Origin: Gnetum montanum | Taxonomy: Eukaryota > Streptophyta > Gnetopsida > Gnetales > Gnetaceae | Reading direction: 5' to 3' | Assembly (NCBI GenBank): GCA_015680685.1 | Contig: MNCI01006836.1 | Location: 1,575-65,574, forward strand | DNA length: 64,000 nucleotides | In this document: in pieces, positions 23,191 through 34,049 of the stretch | Layout of the letters: each line of letters begins with the position of its first letter | Numbering within the stretch: position 1 is the stretch's first letter | Notes under the pieces: generated by a model | Database searches by the model: none | Told to the model about the DNA's origin: nothing | What the model saw: the letters and a program-made list of their open reading frames with translations, nothing else | Program-made: the position numbers and the translations under genes

Positions 23191-24733
23191 AGTTTATATA
23201 TAAATCCTCAGTATTTATTTAAACATCATATTCAAGATTTGTTGAATCAACTTGAAGGGCTTGCTGTCCAAAGGGTAATAAGGTTTTTATACTAGTGGAC
23301 TCAAAGACCTTAAATATTAACCTAGTACATATTATTGCATAAACACTATCTTGAACCATATCTAATGGAATATATGAGATTAGCATTAAACTATTAAATA
23401 GGTTGGGGTCATGAAGAGATAATGTGAAATTTGGTAGGATGACTACCAAAGCATTTGATTCTAATCAACCTTTAGCTTGAGTTATGATTGCATCTTCAAA
23501 ATTCTTAAATCATCGATTTATCAAGGCTATCCAGCAGAAGTTTTTAAGATGATAGTTGAAGTGTAGATGAATGTGAATGATGAGTGATGAGGTATCCCTA
23601 CACTCAACCATATAAATACAAGGGTTATGCGTGATTTGGTCGAACTCTAAGGACTAAGTGCTTATGCGCCTTCATAGAACAAGGATGGGTTAGGTGATCA
23701 TTGTCTTCCCAAGCTTACTCATATGGCACGATTGTATGGTTAAGTAAACTTGAGGTATCTGATTTTTATGCTTTTTATGTTTTATGTCTTGGTGCTAAAG
23801 AGGAAAGAAGTGAATTAATTGAATAACTAGTTTAAATTAACTAATCAGCTAGGTATTAACTAGTCTTAACACCAACATCCGTTCCCACCTTCCATACACA
23901 TCTTGAACTAGTGCAACACTACTGGGATTACCAAATGCTAATCATTATTGGGTTACCAAGTGTTCCACACATGCTCAAAGTGGTTGTATTGAGTGTGCTT
24001 ACTTGTGAAAATTAACAAATTAATAAAAGCAACATTAATTGACTAATGAAAGCATTAAAGAATTGTAAATAACATTAAGGGTAAGAAATAAGCTATTCTA
24101 AATGCTGCAAGGTTCATCACAAAGTTGGTCTTTATTTCCAGACACAAGGTGTACTCAGGTACACAATGCTCAAACAAAGATCTATTCACTTTATGACTCC
24201 TACTATGAGCACTCAGAAATAATTCTAAATTTGAGAGGAAGAAACTATAAGAGTTTGGGTAAGGGACTAAGAACTAATTGCCAAACCAAGTGTGCCTGCC
24301 TCTTATTTATAGGTAACAAGATAGGTCTCGATATCAAATTTCTGATATCACTTGGCAGGATCCAATATCGTGAATCCAATATTACAGTTCATCAGTGAAT
24401 ATAGACTTTAGCTATATGAACATAACTATAACCTTATCGATTTTATTTAGCAACCTCCTCCAAGGAGAAAAAGGTGAGGGCTAATGGACATAGACTAGAG
24501 TCAGTAATTTCTAAATTGCATTCCGAGAGGTGCATACTACTGAAGCTTTTGGACAAATTAATACTGCTAAGTAGATAAATGTCTTGTTGCTTAGGAATAG
24601 GTAGAAAAGTTGTATCATGCTTACTGCTACAATACTGAGATAAATGAGTAACATAAGAACAAGAGAAATAGAAACCTACGAGATTGTAAGATGAAGATGC
24701 CATTGCTATTGGTGAAGATGTCATCATTTCCAT
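23191..24733 (-). pseudogene. Pararetrovirus movement protein (30K type), split by a solo LTR
   Basis: The 5' part runs from ATG 24733 to 24400 and the 3' part from 23572 to about 23200. The 3' part contains the LSLHDPN block typical of caulimovirid 30K movement proteins, which enlarge plasmodesmata. The solo LTR and its duplicated GTGAA lie exactly between the parts. With the LTR and one duplicate removed the minus-strand frame continues, which shows the gene was contiguous at insertion. Further stops in the 3' part make it non-functional in any case. Confidence 0.72.
23573..24399 (-). mobile_element. Solo Athila-like LTR with 5-bp target duplication
   Basis: The LTR is 23578-24394 (817 bp), minus strand, beginning TGATGAAC and ending CTCATCA. 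Its TATAAATA is at 24311-24304 and AATAAAG at about 24135. Perfect GTGAA duplicates flank it (23573-23577 and 24395-24399). Homology to the E1 5' LTR is clear at both ends and at the GGTTACCAAGT segment near 23951 (E1 7451). No internal sequence remains, so it formed by LTR-LTR recombination after inserting into the pararetrovirus. Confidence 0.9.
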
Positions 24734-24849
24734 GCTGTAGATGTGCCTATTACTTCGCTAGTCCTTAGGCCTTACTACACATATTACTCCCTTGGCACCT
24801 CGACGACTAACAAAATCATATAATTGGATGGCAATTTACGAGCAAATTT

Positions 24850-24861
24850 GCTTTGATACCA
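24850..24861 (-). promoter_or_regulatory. Pararetrovirus primer-binding site, initiator tRNA-Met type
   Basis: Minus-strand TGGTATCAAAGC, one base off the canonical TGGTATCAGAGC, about 120 bases upstream of the movement-protein ATG. This is the hallmark genome start of caulimovirids and supports reading 24733 as the first ORF. Confidence 0.75.
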
Positions 24862-24896
24862 TTCTCTACTTGGATCAAAAACTCACTCTATCTAAG

Positions 24897-26728
24897 GATG
24901 CATGCAAAAAACATTGCAAATACTGCGAGTTGCTAAGAAACCCCACTTCAGTAGCACCAAACAGGCCTTTGGTCCCAAGATACTTTAGGCTGGACCAAGT
25001 CTGTTATTACCACCAATTGCCTAGTCATAGAATAGATTTTTTCCTAGCTTTACAAGATGACCTACAAAGAATGATAGAAAAAGGTGAGCTGGTTCTTGAC
25101 ACTTGGAATCCTTTCAGGCCCCAAAACTAGCCCATGAGGGTGTACAATGACCCTCTAAATGCAAAACATTTTGGCTATGTTATGAATGCTATGAACATTA
25201 ATGATAGTCTAGAACTAGTGCAATAGCCATTGATGATCTGGGTACCCTCTAGTAGTGCAAGGATCCCCTCGGCCCCCAAAGGTTTGAGGCACCCCTTTGT
25301 TGTTAGAGTGCTACCTAGAGCACCTGCAACATCCTTCGTGGTTAGGGTCCAATCGCATGTTGCATCAGCTATAACTAGTCAGTCACCCTTTGTCATCAAA
25401 GTGCCCTAGCATTCCAACTCCTCACCTATCCAAAGCTTAGTAGTAGGTAACACATTGGTCCCTTCTCGTTCAAGGGCCAACCTCGCTAGCAACATGGGTA
25501 GACCCCTTAGGTGGCAACATAGGAGACCCAATGAATGTCTCATGGACAAAATGGTTGGGCAACATTGAGATCAAAAAGCATTGGGTTTGCTAAAACCAGT
25601 TCCCATATCTATGGTTCTCATGGCCAAAACAATTGAAGAGACCATAACTAGCAAATTGCAAGAGAGCACTAAGGCTCCTACGTAGGCCAAGCAAACAAAG
25701 CCTAAGTTGCCTCCATAAGAAATCCATCTCCTAGGTCACATGAAAAAAGTTAAGGCCAACAAAAACATGGCCAATGGCAAGGACTTTGTGGATGCAGCAA
25801 CCCAAGTCAAACAAGCGCTTATAGAAAAATACAACATTGAGCTTGTATGACCTGATTATAACCTCATTTTCCCATCATGAAACATTGGTATAGATGTTGA
25901 CCTTCATCCCTATTACAGAGGACATCCCTATAGATGAGAACTCCATTCATGCAATGATGTTACCCTCCACACCACAGGAATTGAGTTTTACATCCCTAGC
26001 ATTTCATGATGAAGAAATTAAGGTCAATATTGATAAGGGTGAGATCATAATGGCTTCAATGTTTATTACAATGTGCATTGGGCAATGCAAGATTCATAGA
26101 GTGCATGTGAATGATGGAACAACCACAAATGTAATACCATACACTATCATGGACAAGCTAGGTCTCACAGACCAAATCAAGACAACAAAAACCAAATGCT
26201 TGAAATCCTTCAACAGATTATGCATCATTGTCAAGGGCATGATTACTATAGCTTTCATAGCAGGGGAGGAATTCCCCACCAATATTGAATTCATCATCAT
26301 AGAGGAGATGTTAGGCTTTAACCTGATATTGGACAGGCCTTAGATAGCCTAGTTACAAGCCATCTCCTCTCCAATTCATCAAGAGATTTACCTCCCATAT
26401 GAAGGTGGTGAAGTTATCATCCATGGTGATAATGCCACCTCTTTGGCCATCAAAAACATAGATATGGAGCAAGGATTTGAGGTTGAGTTTTTTGATGATG
26501 CACCTATAGTAGATAATGAAACACATGATACAAATACACCTGAAAAGATGGTAGAAACTAATGACCTCCTGAAGGATGCCCTTTGGGAAAAGTTGCCATT
26601 TGACATAGCAAGCGAAGGTCAAGAGGAATACTAGGTAGTGCAATCTAGACCCTACGCATCCCCTAACCCACATTGAGTTAGGAAGCAACTACGTGACTAA
26701 GGTACTTGCTTAGTTCAAAACACACTAG
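24897..26728 (+). pseudogene. gag-pro: Element A gag 3' portion and aspartic protease
   Basis: It resumes the gag alignment with element B at KKHCKYCELLRNPTSVAP (about 24906). The gag Cys-His motif is damaged (CYYHQLPSHRIDFFLAL against CHYHQMDGHSTDNCHAL in B). The protease block at 26094-26343 reads VHVNDGTTTNVIPYTIMDKL, then NLILDRP; in Tat-type proteases the catalytic triplet is often DNG or DGG, and here it reads NDG, so it is altered. The linker 25140-25890 is readable but full of TAG stops. The coding sequence ends at a candidate splice donor (TAG|GTGCCTACC) conserved in B. Confidence 0.8.
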
Positions 26729-26989
26729 GTGCCTACCCACTATTCACTTCTGTGTGCCCTATACCTTACTCTCTACTTATGTTGCAATTGTATTGCATTA
26801 AATTAGCATGGTAGCATGTTATTTGCATTTAGCTTGATTACTTAGATTATGCATTTATTTTCTTAGGTTGTGCATTCATCCACTTTGTTTATGCATTTGC
26901 TTTTTAGTTTACACTTCCATAATTACTATTTTAATGCATGAAAAACATCAAAATGCATAAAAATCATGAAATAAAAAATTAAAAAAAGA

Positions 26990-27260
26990 GAGATAGCAGT
27001 GTGTAGCTCTCCATGGCCTTAAACTTTCAATGCCCAAAATAGCCTTATCAAATGCCCAAAATAGCCTTAAACTATTGCCATGACCTTAAACTAGTAACAC
27101 ATGTCCTGGAATGGCCAGAAACTAGCATTCACCCTCCTGCTATGGCCTTAAATAAACATGGGACATATCAAGGCTTTAAACTAACAACAGATTCACTATG
27201 GCTCGCAATGGCCTAGTATCACTATGGCTTGCAATGGCCTAGTATCGCTATGGCTTGCAA
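26990..27260 (+). repeat. Degenerate short repeats, RTGGCCTTAAACTA type
   Basis: Irregular copies of a roughly 25- to 40-bp unit built around ATGGCCTTAAACT (27011, 27065, 27082, 27143 and others), ending in three copies of CTATGGCTYGCAATGGCCTAG (27197-27260). The equivalent part of element B (33845-33895) has two copies. Confidence 0.6.
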
Positions 27261-27409
27261 TGACCCAAACTTGTATACTCATGGCAAATCTAATAAAATC
27301 ATCATATAGGGATAAAAGTTTGCACATTATAATTAGTAAATAATCATCCATAGCAAATGTAATATGAATAGAAATGCATTGCATGAATAGCATCACATAG
27401 AAAAAAAGC

Positions 27410-28203
27410 TCAATGGGAGGTACATTCAGGCATGCTCAACCAGTAGCGCAAGGGGGGTGGAGGTTCCTCTTCCTCTACTAAGTCGCTGGGGCCTACAACA
27501 TCACCTAGTGCCTACCACAACCATTAAAAAATATGCATGATTAGCAAGCAAGAATACTTTACATGAGCTAACTCAAAACATAAAAAGCATAAAAAAATAA
27601 TGTATCAAAAATTAACCTGGGAGGGTGCAACATCAATGAGTTCTAGAGGTAACTTTCCAAGGTTATCCTCCAAGCAGTAGAGGACCTTGATTTTGGAAAG
27701 TTGCATCGAGTCTTCTTAGTCAAAGTCAATACCCACAAGGATGTTGCCTTTGTCCATGTCAATCCATGTAGGTGGCTCCATGGAAAATGTAGCAAAAGAA
27801 GCCTCTTCGGAGGAGATAACGATCTGTCTTTATAGAGAGTCACTCATGACCTTATGCTACATGAATAGGTCATACACTTGCTTTCCACCAACCACCTCAA
27901 GAAACATCTTGAGGTGACAATGTTTAGTAGACTCTTCCTTATACCATCGTAGGTATGTGTCTCGCTCTTGCTTATACTGATGCTTGTGATTCTTCTATAT
28001 CTGTGCCCACTGATAAACCTTTATGCTATAATTCTTCCAATCTTGATTCTTCTAGGCAACCAAATCCATTTGGATCTATTGCTCTACTAGCTCCTGTGTT
28101 GCCGCGTTCTTACTTCTGAGAGCTATCCAATACATGACATACTCAATCTCAAAGGTACACTAGGTGTAATCTCCCTATGATCTAGCTACTATGAAGTCAT
28201 ATA
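27410..28203 (-). pseudogene. Antisense gene of element A, 3' block (end of exon 6, intron 6, exon 7)
   Basis: On the minus strand exon 6 continues from the B insertion at 28203 to 27617, reading DFIVARS, then YVMYWIALRSKNAATQELVE and YLRWYKEESTKHCHLKMFLE, charged and probably helical. Donor CAG|GTTAAT at 27617/27616 and acceptor GTGGTAG|GCAC at 27512/27511 bound a 105-bp intron. Exon 7 (27511-27410) is an uninterrupted 33 codons, ALGDVVGPSDLV to SMPECTSH, followed by TGA, in phase with exon 6. Exon 6 has TAG stops at likely former CAG codons. Function unknown. Confidence 0.7.
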
Positions 28204-28441
28204 TGAAACACCACTAATTTCGGCCTAGCACTTTGAAATGAGAACAACTCAAGCCTTTTCAAAGTTTTGGAAGACAAAAATTCGGCTAAGGCATGGAGCT
28301 CACACCCAGCTTGCCCAAGGCAGCTTCCTCACCCTTAGCGTGAGCAACTTCACATAGCATCAAAACTGGGCTAAAAATGATGATTTCTAAGTGGTTTTCG
28401 GGAGTCACGCTGTAGCTCATGCTGCCATGTAACTCCAACTT

Positions 28442-28655
28442 GACCAACTATTAGAGCCTCAAAACTGACTCAAAATGACTTGATTTCAAGGGTGCAAGTC
28501 ATCCTGAGGGGCCACTATTGATAACTATGGGTCCCAGCCTTCAGAAGTGACCAACTTTTAGAGCCTCAAAACTAAGTTAAAATGACCTGATTTCAAGGGT
28601 GCAAGTCATCCTCAAGGTTCACTATTGATAACTATGGATCCCAACCTTCAAAAAT
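28442..28655 (+). repeat. 107-bp tandem duplication private to B 5' LTR
   Basis: Two copies starting GACCAACTNTTAGAGCCTCA, each containing GGGTGCAAGTCATCCT and ATTGATAACTATGG. The 3' LTR has one copy (from 35869). The copies differ at several sites, so the event is not recent. Confidence 0.8.
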
Positions 28656-29440
28656 TCTAGATTTTAGCTCAAAATTGCAAGTTTTTGAGGTCACGCTGTA
28701 GGTCACGCTAAGCATGACCATAGTGTGACCTACCCAAAGCCTAGCGTGACCTACCCAAAACGACTCCAAATTAGACACATTCAAGCTCAAATTTTCAGAT
28801 CCAAATCACACATAGGTAGGCAGTAGTTGTACCTAGAAATAGGCTTCAAAAATTTGAAATTTGGTGTTAAAAATTGCATTTTACTTGACTCATGCTCAGG
28901 TCACGCTGAGGTCACACCTAGCATGACTGCCCAGCGTGACTCACACTCAGGTCATGCCCAATGTGACTGCCCAGCATGACTGCAGCATGACTACCAGTCA
29001 CGCTTGCAAAAAAACAATTCAAACGCACACCGAAGACACACTGAAGCTAGACAACTCACATTGGAAGCCCTGGTCAAATAGAGATACCTTGAACAGCCTC
29101 AAATCGACATCTTGACATCCTGCAGCACTCAATCCATGGTCAAGCGAGCTAGGTCAAATTTCTCTTGTTGTTCATTTCATTGTAACTCTTCATTTATGGG
29201 CTTGTCAATCCCTCATGGTCTAAATTAAATGTACTTTCATGGGCTTGAATAACCCACAAATTGTAAAATGCAACGTATCTAGTTAGGAACGTAGCTTGTC
29301 GACACATATCCAACGCTTGTCGACACATATCCAACTCATGCACAACTATCCATTGGACACGTGTTATGAGATCTGATTTCCCCTCATCTTCCAGCCATTG
29401 ATTCCATTCTAGAATTCTGCACCCGAATTCAGCCTAGCCC

Positions 29441-29448
29441 TATAAATA
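29441..29448 (+). promoter_or_regulatory. TATA box of B 5' LTR
   Basis: TATAAATA preceded by CTAGCCC, at the same place in the 3' LTR (36723-36730). Expected start of B genomic RNA about 30 bases downstream. Confidence 0.75.
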
Positions 29449-30025
29449 CCTTGTCAATTTACATAAACCAGGGGAGGCAGATTAGAGACATTGGCAATTT
29501 TGATAGCAAACTCAGCGAATCCTTGGGCACTCAGAACACTCTGACTCCTAGCATCCAAGCACATCATATCATCACATTATCACATCACATCACATCACAT
29601 CGCCCCAAGGCTCAGCGCTTGACCTGCCATCCACATGTGCAGCTACGCTTTGACTGGTGCACATCGTTTTTTAAACAATACAAATACAGTTCGTTTTGCT
29701 AGCCGTTTATTCTATTTACTCTGTGTTTTACATTCAGTTTTATGCTTAGTTTACATTTCATTCACAATACAGTTTCTGTTTACATTTTATGTGCACTGTC
29801 TACATTTTAAAGACATTAGTTACGATAAACCCAACGCAAGCCTTATTTTACACTTGGAGAAGTCCTTGGTTGATTTACATGCAGACCATCTAAGGCACTC
29901 TGCCTTCATTTTCTTTTCCAACTTGCCCTCACGGCAAAGGCAGAGTTAGCTATGTCTACCCGACGAACTTTCGGTGTTTATTTTCCTTCCAGCCTTACAC
30001 CGATGATTTAGGTTAGTACAGTTTT

Positions 30026-30044
30026 TGGCGCTAAAAGGAGGGCC
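30026..30044 (+). promoter_or_regulatory. Element B primer-binding site
   Basis: TGGCGCTAAAAGGAGGGCC, five bases after the LTR end. TGG at this position pairs with a tRNA CCA end; the tRNA species is not assigned. A's equivalent is at 15874. Confidence 0.65.
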
Positions 30045-30104
30045 TACCTTGTTTATCATATTGTCAAAACGTACCTAACTAACATTGCCAAATGTTGAAA
30101 CTCG

Positions 30105-30325
30105 CTACAGTCAGTCATGCTGTAGTTGGTCACGCTGCAGTTGGTCATGCTACAGTTAGTCATGCTACAGTTAGTCACGCTGTAGTTGGTCATGCTGTTG
30201 TTGGTCATGCTGCTATAGTTGCTCATGCTATAGTTGGTCACGCTACAATTAGTCATGCTGCAATTGCTCATGCTGTAGTTGGTCACGCTGCCAGTTAAGC
30301 ACGCCGTGAGTTACTCACGCTATAC
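30105..30325 (+). repeat. 15-bp minisatellite in B leader
   Basis: About 13-14 tandem units of GTCATGCTGTAGTTG with variants (GTCACGCT, ATGCTACAGTTA). All units contain the GTCAYGCT motif that is scattered through B's LTR. Because the unit is a multiple of three, both strands look open here; those ORFs are repeat artefacts. Confidence 0.9.
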
Positions 30326-30350
30326 ACACCATCAACTTGTACATGCTGTC

Positions 30351-33300
30351 ATGGAATCTTCCCAGATCAACCCTACTCACACAATCCTCATACCTGAACA
30401 ATATATCTTCATTTTTGTAAAAATCCAAGCCAACTTACCTATTGATTGCATAGAAAGAGAGGCAAAGCGAAACTATGAGCTCATCTACAAGGGAGGCTGT
30501 GAGTTCATTCCCTCAACATTTGACATAATCCCCCTTTTTGAACACCATCATCAACTAATGTTTTAGCTTCTCATGGCAAGGAGTCAAGCCTTACAACCAC
30601 CTCTAATAGAGCCTCAGAATGGAAATGAGGAAGATGACTTTGTCGTCCAATTTGAGCATGGGGATTCGTACCATATCGTTAATCCTTGTGCCTATACAAA
30701 CCCATTTTTCCAACCTTTGCTGGAGGGAACCATGCTTCCTCCTTCATCCACATACATGTGAGGACTAGCTTCTCAACAAGAAATACTAGCTTCCACATCC
30801 ACCCATTACATATCAAAAGTACAAACCCATGGGGCACCTTTGACTACTTCAGCACAACACGTTCAGGGTGTCACCTCACAACAGTGGGTTTCACTAGTTG
30901 TCCAACAATACCAAACTACTCTCTATAGTGTACCACACCCTATGATCCCATCTCTGAATGTTGTTCCACCACAACAACAACTAACAATCCAAAAGGCTCC
31001 CTTTCCACAAACGATACAACAGTCAAACTACTATCAATCGCAATCCATTCAACCCACCAGTCTGCTTACCGCCCAAGAGTGGACAGACACGAAGCAAATG
31101 ATGCACATGTTAGCTGAAGAGGTAAAGTGCCTTAAAATTGCAAACGTTAGGGAAATAAAGGTGTTGGAATTCTACCAAGATGACCCAATCCATCCTTTAG
31201 TTCCACCATTAACCTTGCCAAAGGAAATCCCATTACCTCAGCTAACAAAGTACAATGGAGAGGGAGATCCAAATGCCCACCTTATGACATTTCAACTAGA
31301 ATGTCTCCTGCTTTAGGCTTGGCCTCATGCAATTCTATGAGTTTTTGCTATGTCCTTAATAGGAAAAGCCTTAGAATGGTACCATGCCTTACCCCGTAAC
31401 TCCATATTCTCTCTAGAGGATTTGTTACATGAGTTTTTCACCTATTTCAAGTATAATCTAAAGCTTGAAGCCACACTAGACAATTTAATTCAAATTGAAC
31501 AAGCGTCTTTAGAGTTAGTGAAAAAATTCATCCAAAGATGGAGTGTAGCCCTGAATGAACTCCATGAGCCCATACCTGAGACATACTTTTTCACCAGTTT
31601 TAAAGCCACTGTGAATGACTTCGTTAAGTCAAAACTCTATTATTTGAATGCTCATACTTTGAGTCAAGAATTCGCAAATCAAAAGCATAGAGGAGGTAGT
31701 GCAATCAAGCAATGACCCAGTTTATGTGGCATACAAAAACCAACATACTTGCAAGCAAAACACAACCAAGGCAATGGTAGTCGTAATCACAAAAGCAACC
31801 AATTGGGGCCCAACAGCTAAGCAACCTAAAGCCCCAGCTAACAAAGCTGCCAAGTTTGGCGCCAACTCACCTACATCGACAGGGGCCACTCCAAAGCCCA
31901 ACTTTTAGTGCAAGGATCATTCAAAGTACACACCACTATTGATGCAACCCTCTCAACTATTGGAGCAACTCTTGAAAGCTAGGCAAATCCAACACAAATA
32001 CGTATCAGAGATTACCCGCCAAAAACATGACAGGTACTGCAAGCTACTAAGGAACCCCACCTTAGCAGTACCAAATGAGTCCTTGGTCCCACAACATTTT
32101 AAATTGGATCAATACTGTCATTACCATCAAATGGATGGTCACAGTACAGACAACTGTCATGCCTTGCAAGATGACCTGCAGGAAATGATAGAACAAGGCC
32201 AACTAGTGATTGACATGGCAAGTCAATCCAACACAGACAATGCCTCCTATGTCATAAACTCAATTAGCATAGGTGACAAGCCCAAACCTATGCAACAACC
32301 TTTTGTGATCCATGTGCCTCCCAGAAAGGCAAGGATTCCCCCAGGCTCCAGAAACAAGAGGCCTCCCTTTGTTATCAAGGTGCCATCCCAGGCACCCACA
32401 ACACACTTTGTGGTCAAGGCTCCACAACACGTGTTTGCTAAGATGTTAAATTGGCATGACGTGGCAAAAAAACTGCTAAGCAACCTTTTGTCATCAAGGT
32501 ACCACAATGTGATGGCCCCTCACCTACCCGAAGCCCAACAGTGAGCAACATCTCAATCCCTCATCCCTTGAGGGTTGACCTCACTAGCAACCTAGGTAGG
32601 CCCACCAAATGGGAATGCAAGAGGACGAACGAGCACCTTGCAACTCCCATGGCCAAAGCAAAGGCTACAACTAGAAAACAACAACTGAAAACTGGGGTCC
32701 CTACCCCCAAGCAAACCAAGCCTAAGTCCCCCTCCCAAGAGGTTTGTCTCTCAAGCTTCATGGAGGAAGTCAAAGCCAATACAACAGCTAATGACAAGGA
32801 CTTCGTAGCTACACTAACCTAGGTAAAGCAAATACTCAAGCAAAAGAACACAACATTTAGCTTATACGACCTGGTTAGGACCTCACCTGCTCACTGCCAA
32901 GCATTGGCCCAGGTATTAGCCTCCATTCCTATTATGGAGGACATCCTTACAAATGAGGCATCCATCAATGCAATGATGTTGCCTCCCACACCACAAGAAT
33001 TAGGTTCAAAAAGCTTAGCCTTTAGTGATGATGCAGTTAAAGTCAACCCCAAACAAGGGGAAGTCACTACAACTCCACTATCCATTAGAATTCATGTTGG
33101 GTAGTGCACCATCCATAGAGTGCATGTTGACAATGGTGTAGCAACGAACGTGGTCCAGTACTCTGTCATCGACAAGCTAGGCCTGGCAGATGAAATCAGG
33201 CCAACCAAAACCACATGTCTAAAATCCTTCAATGGATCATGTGTCATAGTCAAGGGTACAATCAACTTAGCCTTTGTAGCGGGAGAGAAATTCCCCACTA

Positions 33301-33678
33301 GGACAGATTTCACTGTCATAGAGGAGATGCCAAGTTTCAACATGATTCTAGGCAGGCCTTGGCTAGCTTAGTTGAGGGCCATCTCCTCTCCCATCCACCA
33401 AGAAATCCACCTTCCATACGAAGGTGGTCAAGTTATCATCCATGATGATAACGCTTCCTCTTCAACTATTCACGACATAGACATGGCACAAGTTTTAGAA
33501 GAAGAGTTTCTTGGTGGTACACCTATAACAACCAATGCAACGCTTAAGGCTAACACACCCGAACGAGTGGTTGAAGTCGACAGCCCCGTAGAGGATTCTA
33601 AACCTTACATGCTCCCTAATCCATGCCTAGTTAGGAAGCAACTACATGACCAAGACCTTTCCTTGGCCAAAAATGCAG
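30351..33678 (+). pseudogene. gag-pro: Element B gag-protease
   Basis: The frame starts at ATG 30351 (MESSQINPTHTIL), just after the minisatellite. Capsid core: ALEWYHALPRNSIFSLEDLL at about 31371-31430. The nucleocapsid-type motif YCHYHQMDGHSTDNCHAL (about 32110-32165) is intact (C-x2-H-x4-H-x4-C form), followed by DDLQEMIEQG. Protease: MHVDNGVATNVVQYSVIDKL (33120 on), with DNG as in Tat-type proteases, then NMILGRPWL (about 33340). About nine stops, mostly TAG, and one frameshift near 31715 break it. It is the best-preserved long coding region in the window. The 3' end is set at the candidate splice donor. Confidence 0.85.
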
Positions 33679-33992
33679 GTGCCTACCTACCCTTTGCCAT
33701 GCATTTTTGATTTTTGTTTACATCATACTAGCCTTTATGTTTACATTTTTCCCGCTCACTTAGATCATGCATTTTGCTTTGTTAATATATTCTTCAACTT
33801 AGTTCACATAGTGCATTTGAAAAACATAAAACTACAAAAACACATGGCCTGAAAAGGCCTTAAACTAGCTTACGACCTAGAATAGCCTAAAACTATCACT
33901 TTTTTGCATTGCTTTTCTTTCATTCATACAATTCAACTCTATGTACGATAGGTGTAGCTTGATGTTGTTTTCTTCCTAGTTGATTTTTGCAG
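33679..33992 (+). other. Intron-like spacer in element B (pro to 3' UTR)
   Basis: Bounded by CAG|GTGCCTACC and TTTTTGCAG|GATC. It corresponds to the 15.4-kb region 26729-42129 of A but has no antisense gene. It ends in a T-rich tract (TTGTTTTCTTCCTAGTTGA) suited to a 3' splice site. Confidence 0.5.
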
Positions 33993-34049
33993 GATCTTGT
34001 AGGCACGTAACATGACCATGCATGCAGCATCACACTTTACACAAGTAAG

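Larger units (their letters stand above)
18143..24896 (-). mobile_element. Endogenous pararetrovirus (Caulimoviridae), decayed, inserted in A gag
   Basis: On the minus strand the order is: Met-type primer site (24850-24861), movement protein, coat-like region, aspartic protease, RT, RNase H, then a promoter TATA (18280-18273) and polyadenylation signal (18147-18141). That is about one caulimovirid genome unit, and there is no integrase. It lies between two halves of A gag that align to one continuous gag in element B (breaks near 18142 and 24897), so it entered A. Without the 817-bp LTR nested in it, about 5.9 kb remain. Every gene is interrupted by stops and frameshifts, so it is a fossil, not an infectious copy. 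The genus cannot be resolved by eye. Confidence 0.82.
28204..30020 (+). repeat. Element B 5' LTR (1817 bp)
   Basis: TATAAATA is at 29441-29448, followed by CCTTGTCAATTTAC as in the 3' LTR (36723). U3 contains many GTCACGCT and AGCGTGAC motifs in both orientations (28400-28990). A 107-bp tandem duplication (28442-28548 and 28549-28655) is absent from the 3' LTR and accounts for most of the 159-bp length difference. Confidence 0.88.

Noticed and set aside
18143-24896. An intact or activatable virus
   Set aside because: All viral genes have multiple stops and frameshifts, and the movement-protein gene contains an 817-bp LTR.
30056-30298. Open frames on both strands with repeating Ser/Asn/Thr or His/Ala/Val residues
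   Set aside because: They are translations of the 15-bp leader minisatellite, open on both strands only because the unit is a multiple of three.
30105-30325. CRISPR-like regular repeat array
   Set aside because: Units are contiguous 15-mers without unique spacers, in plant retroelement DNA.
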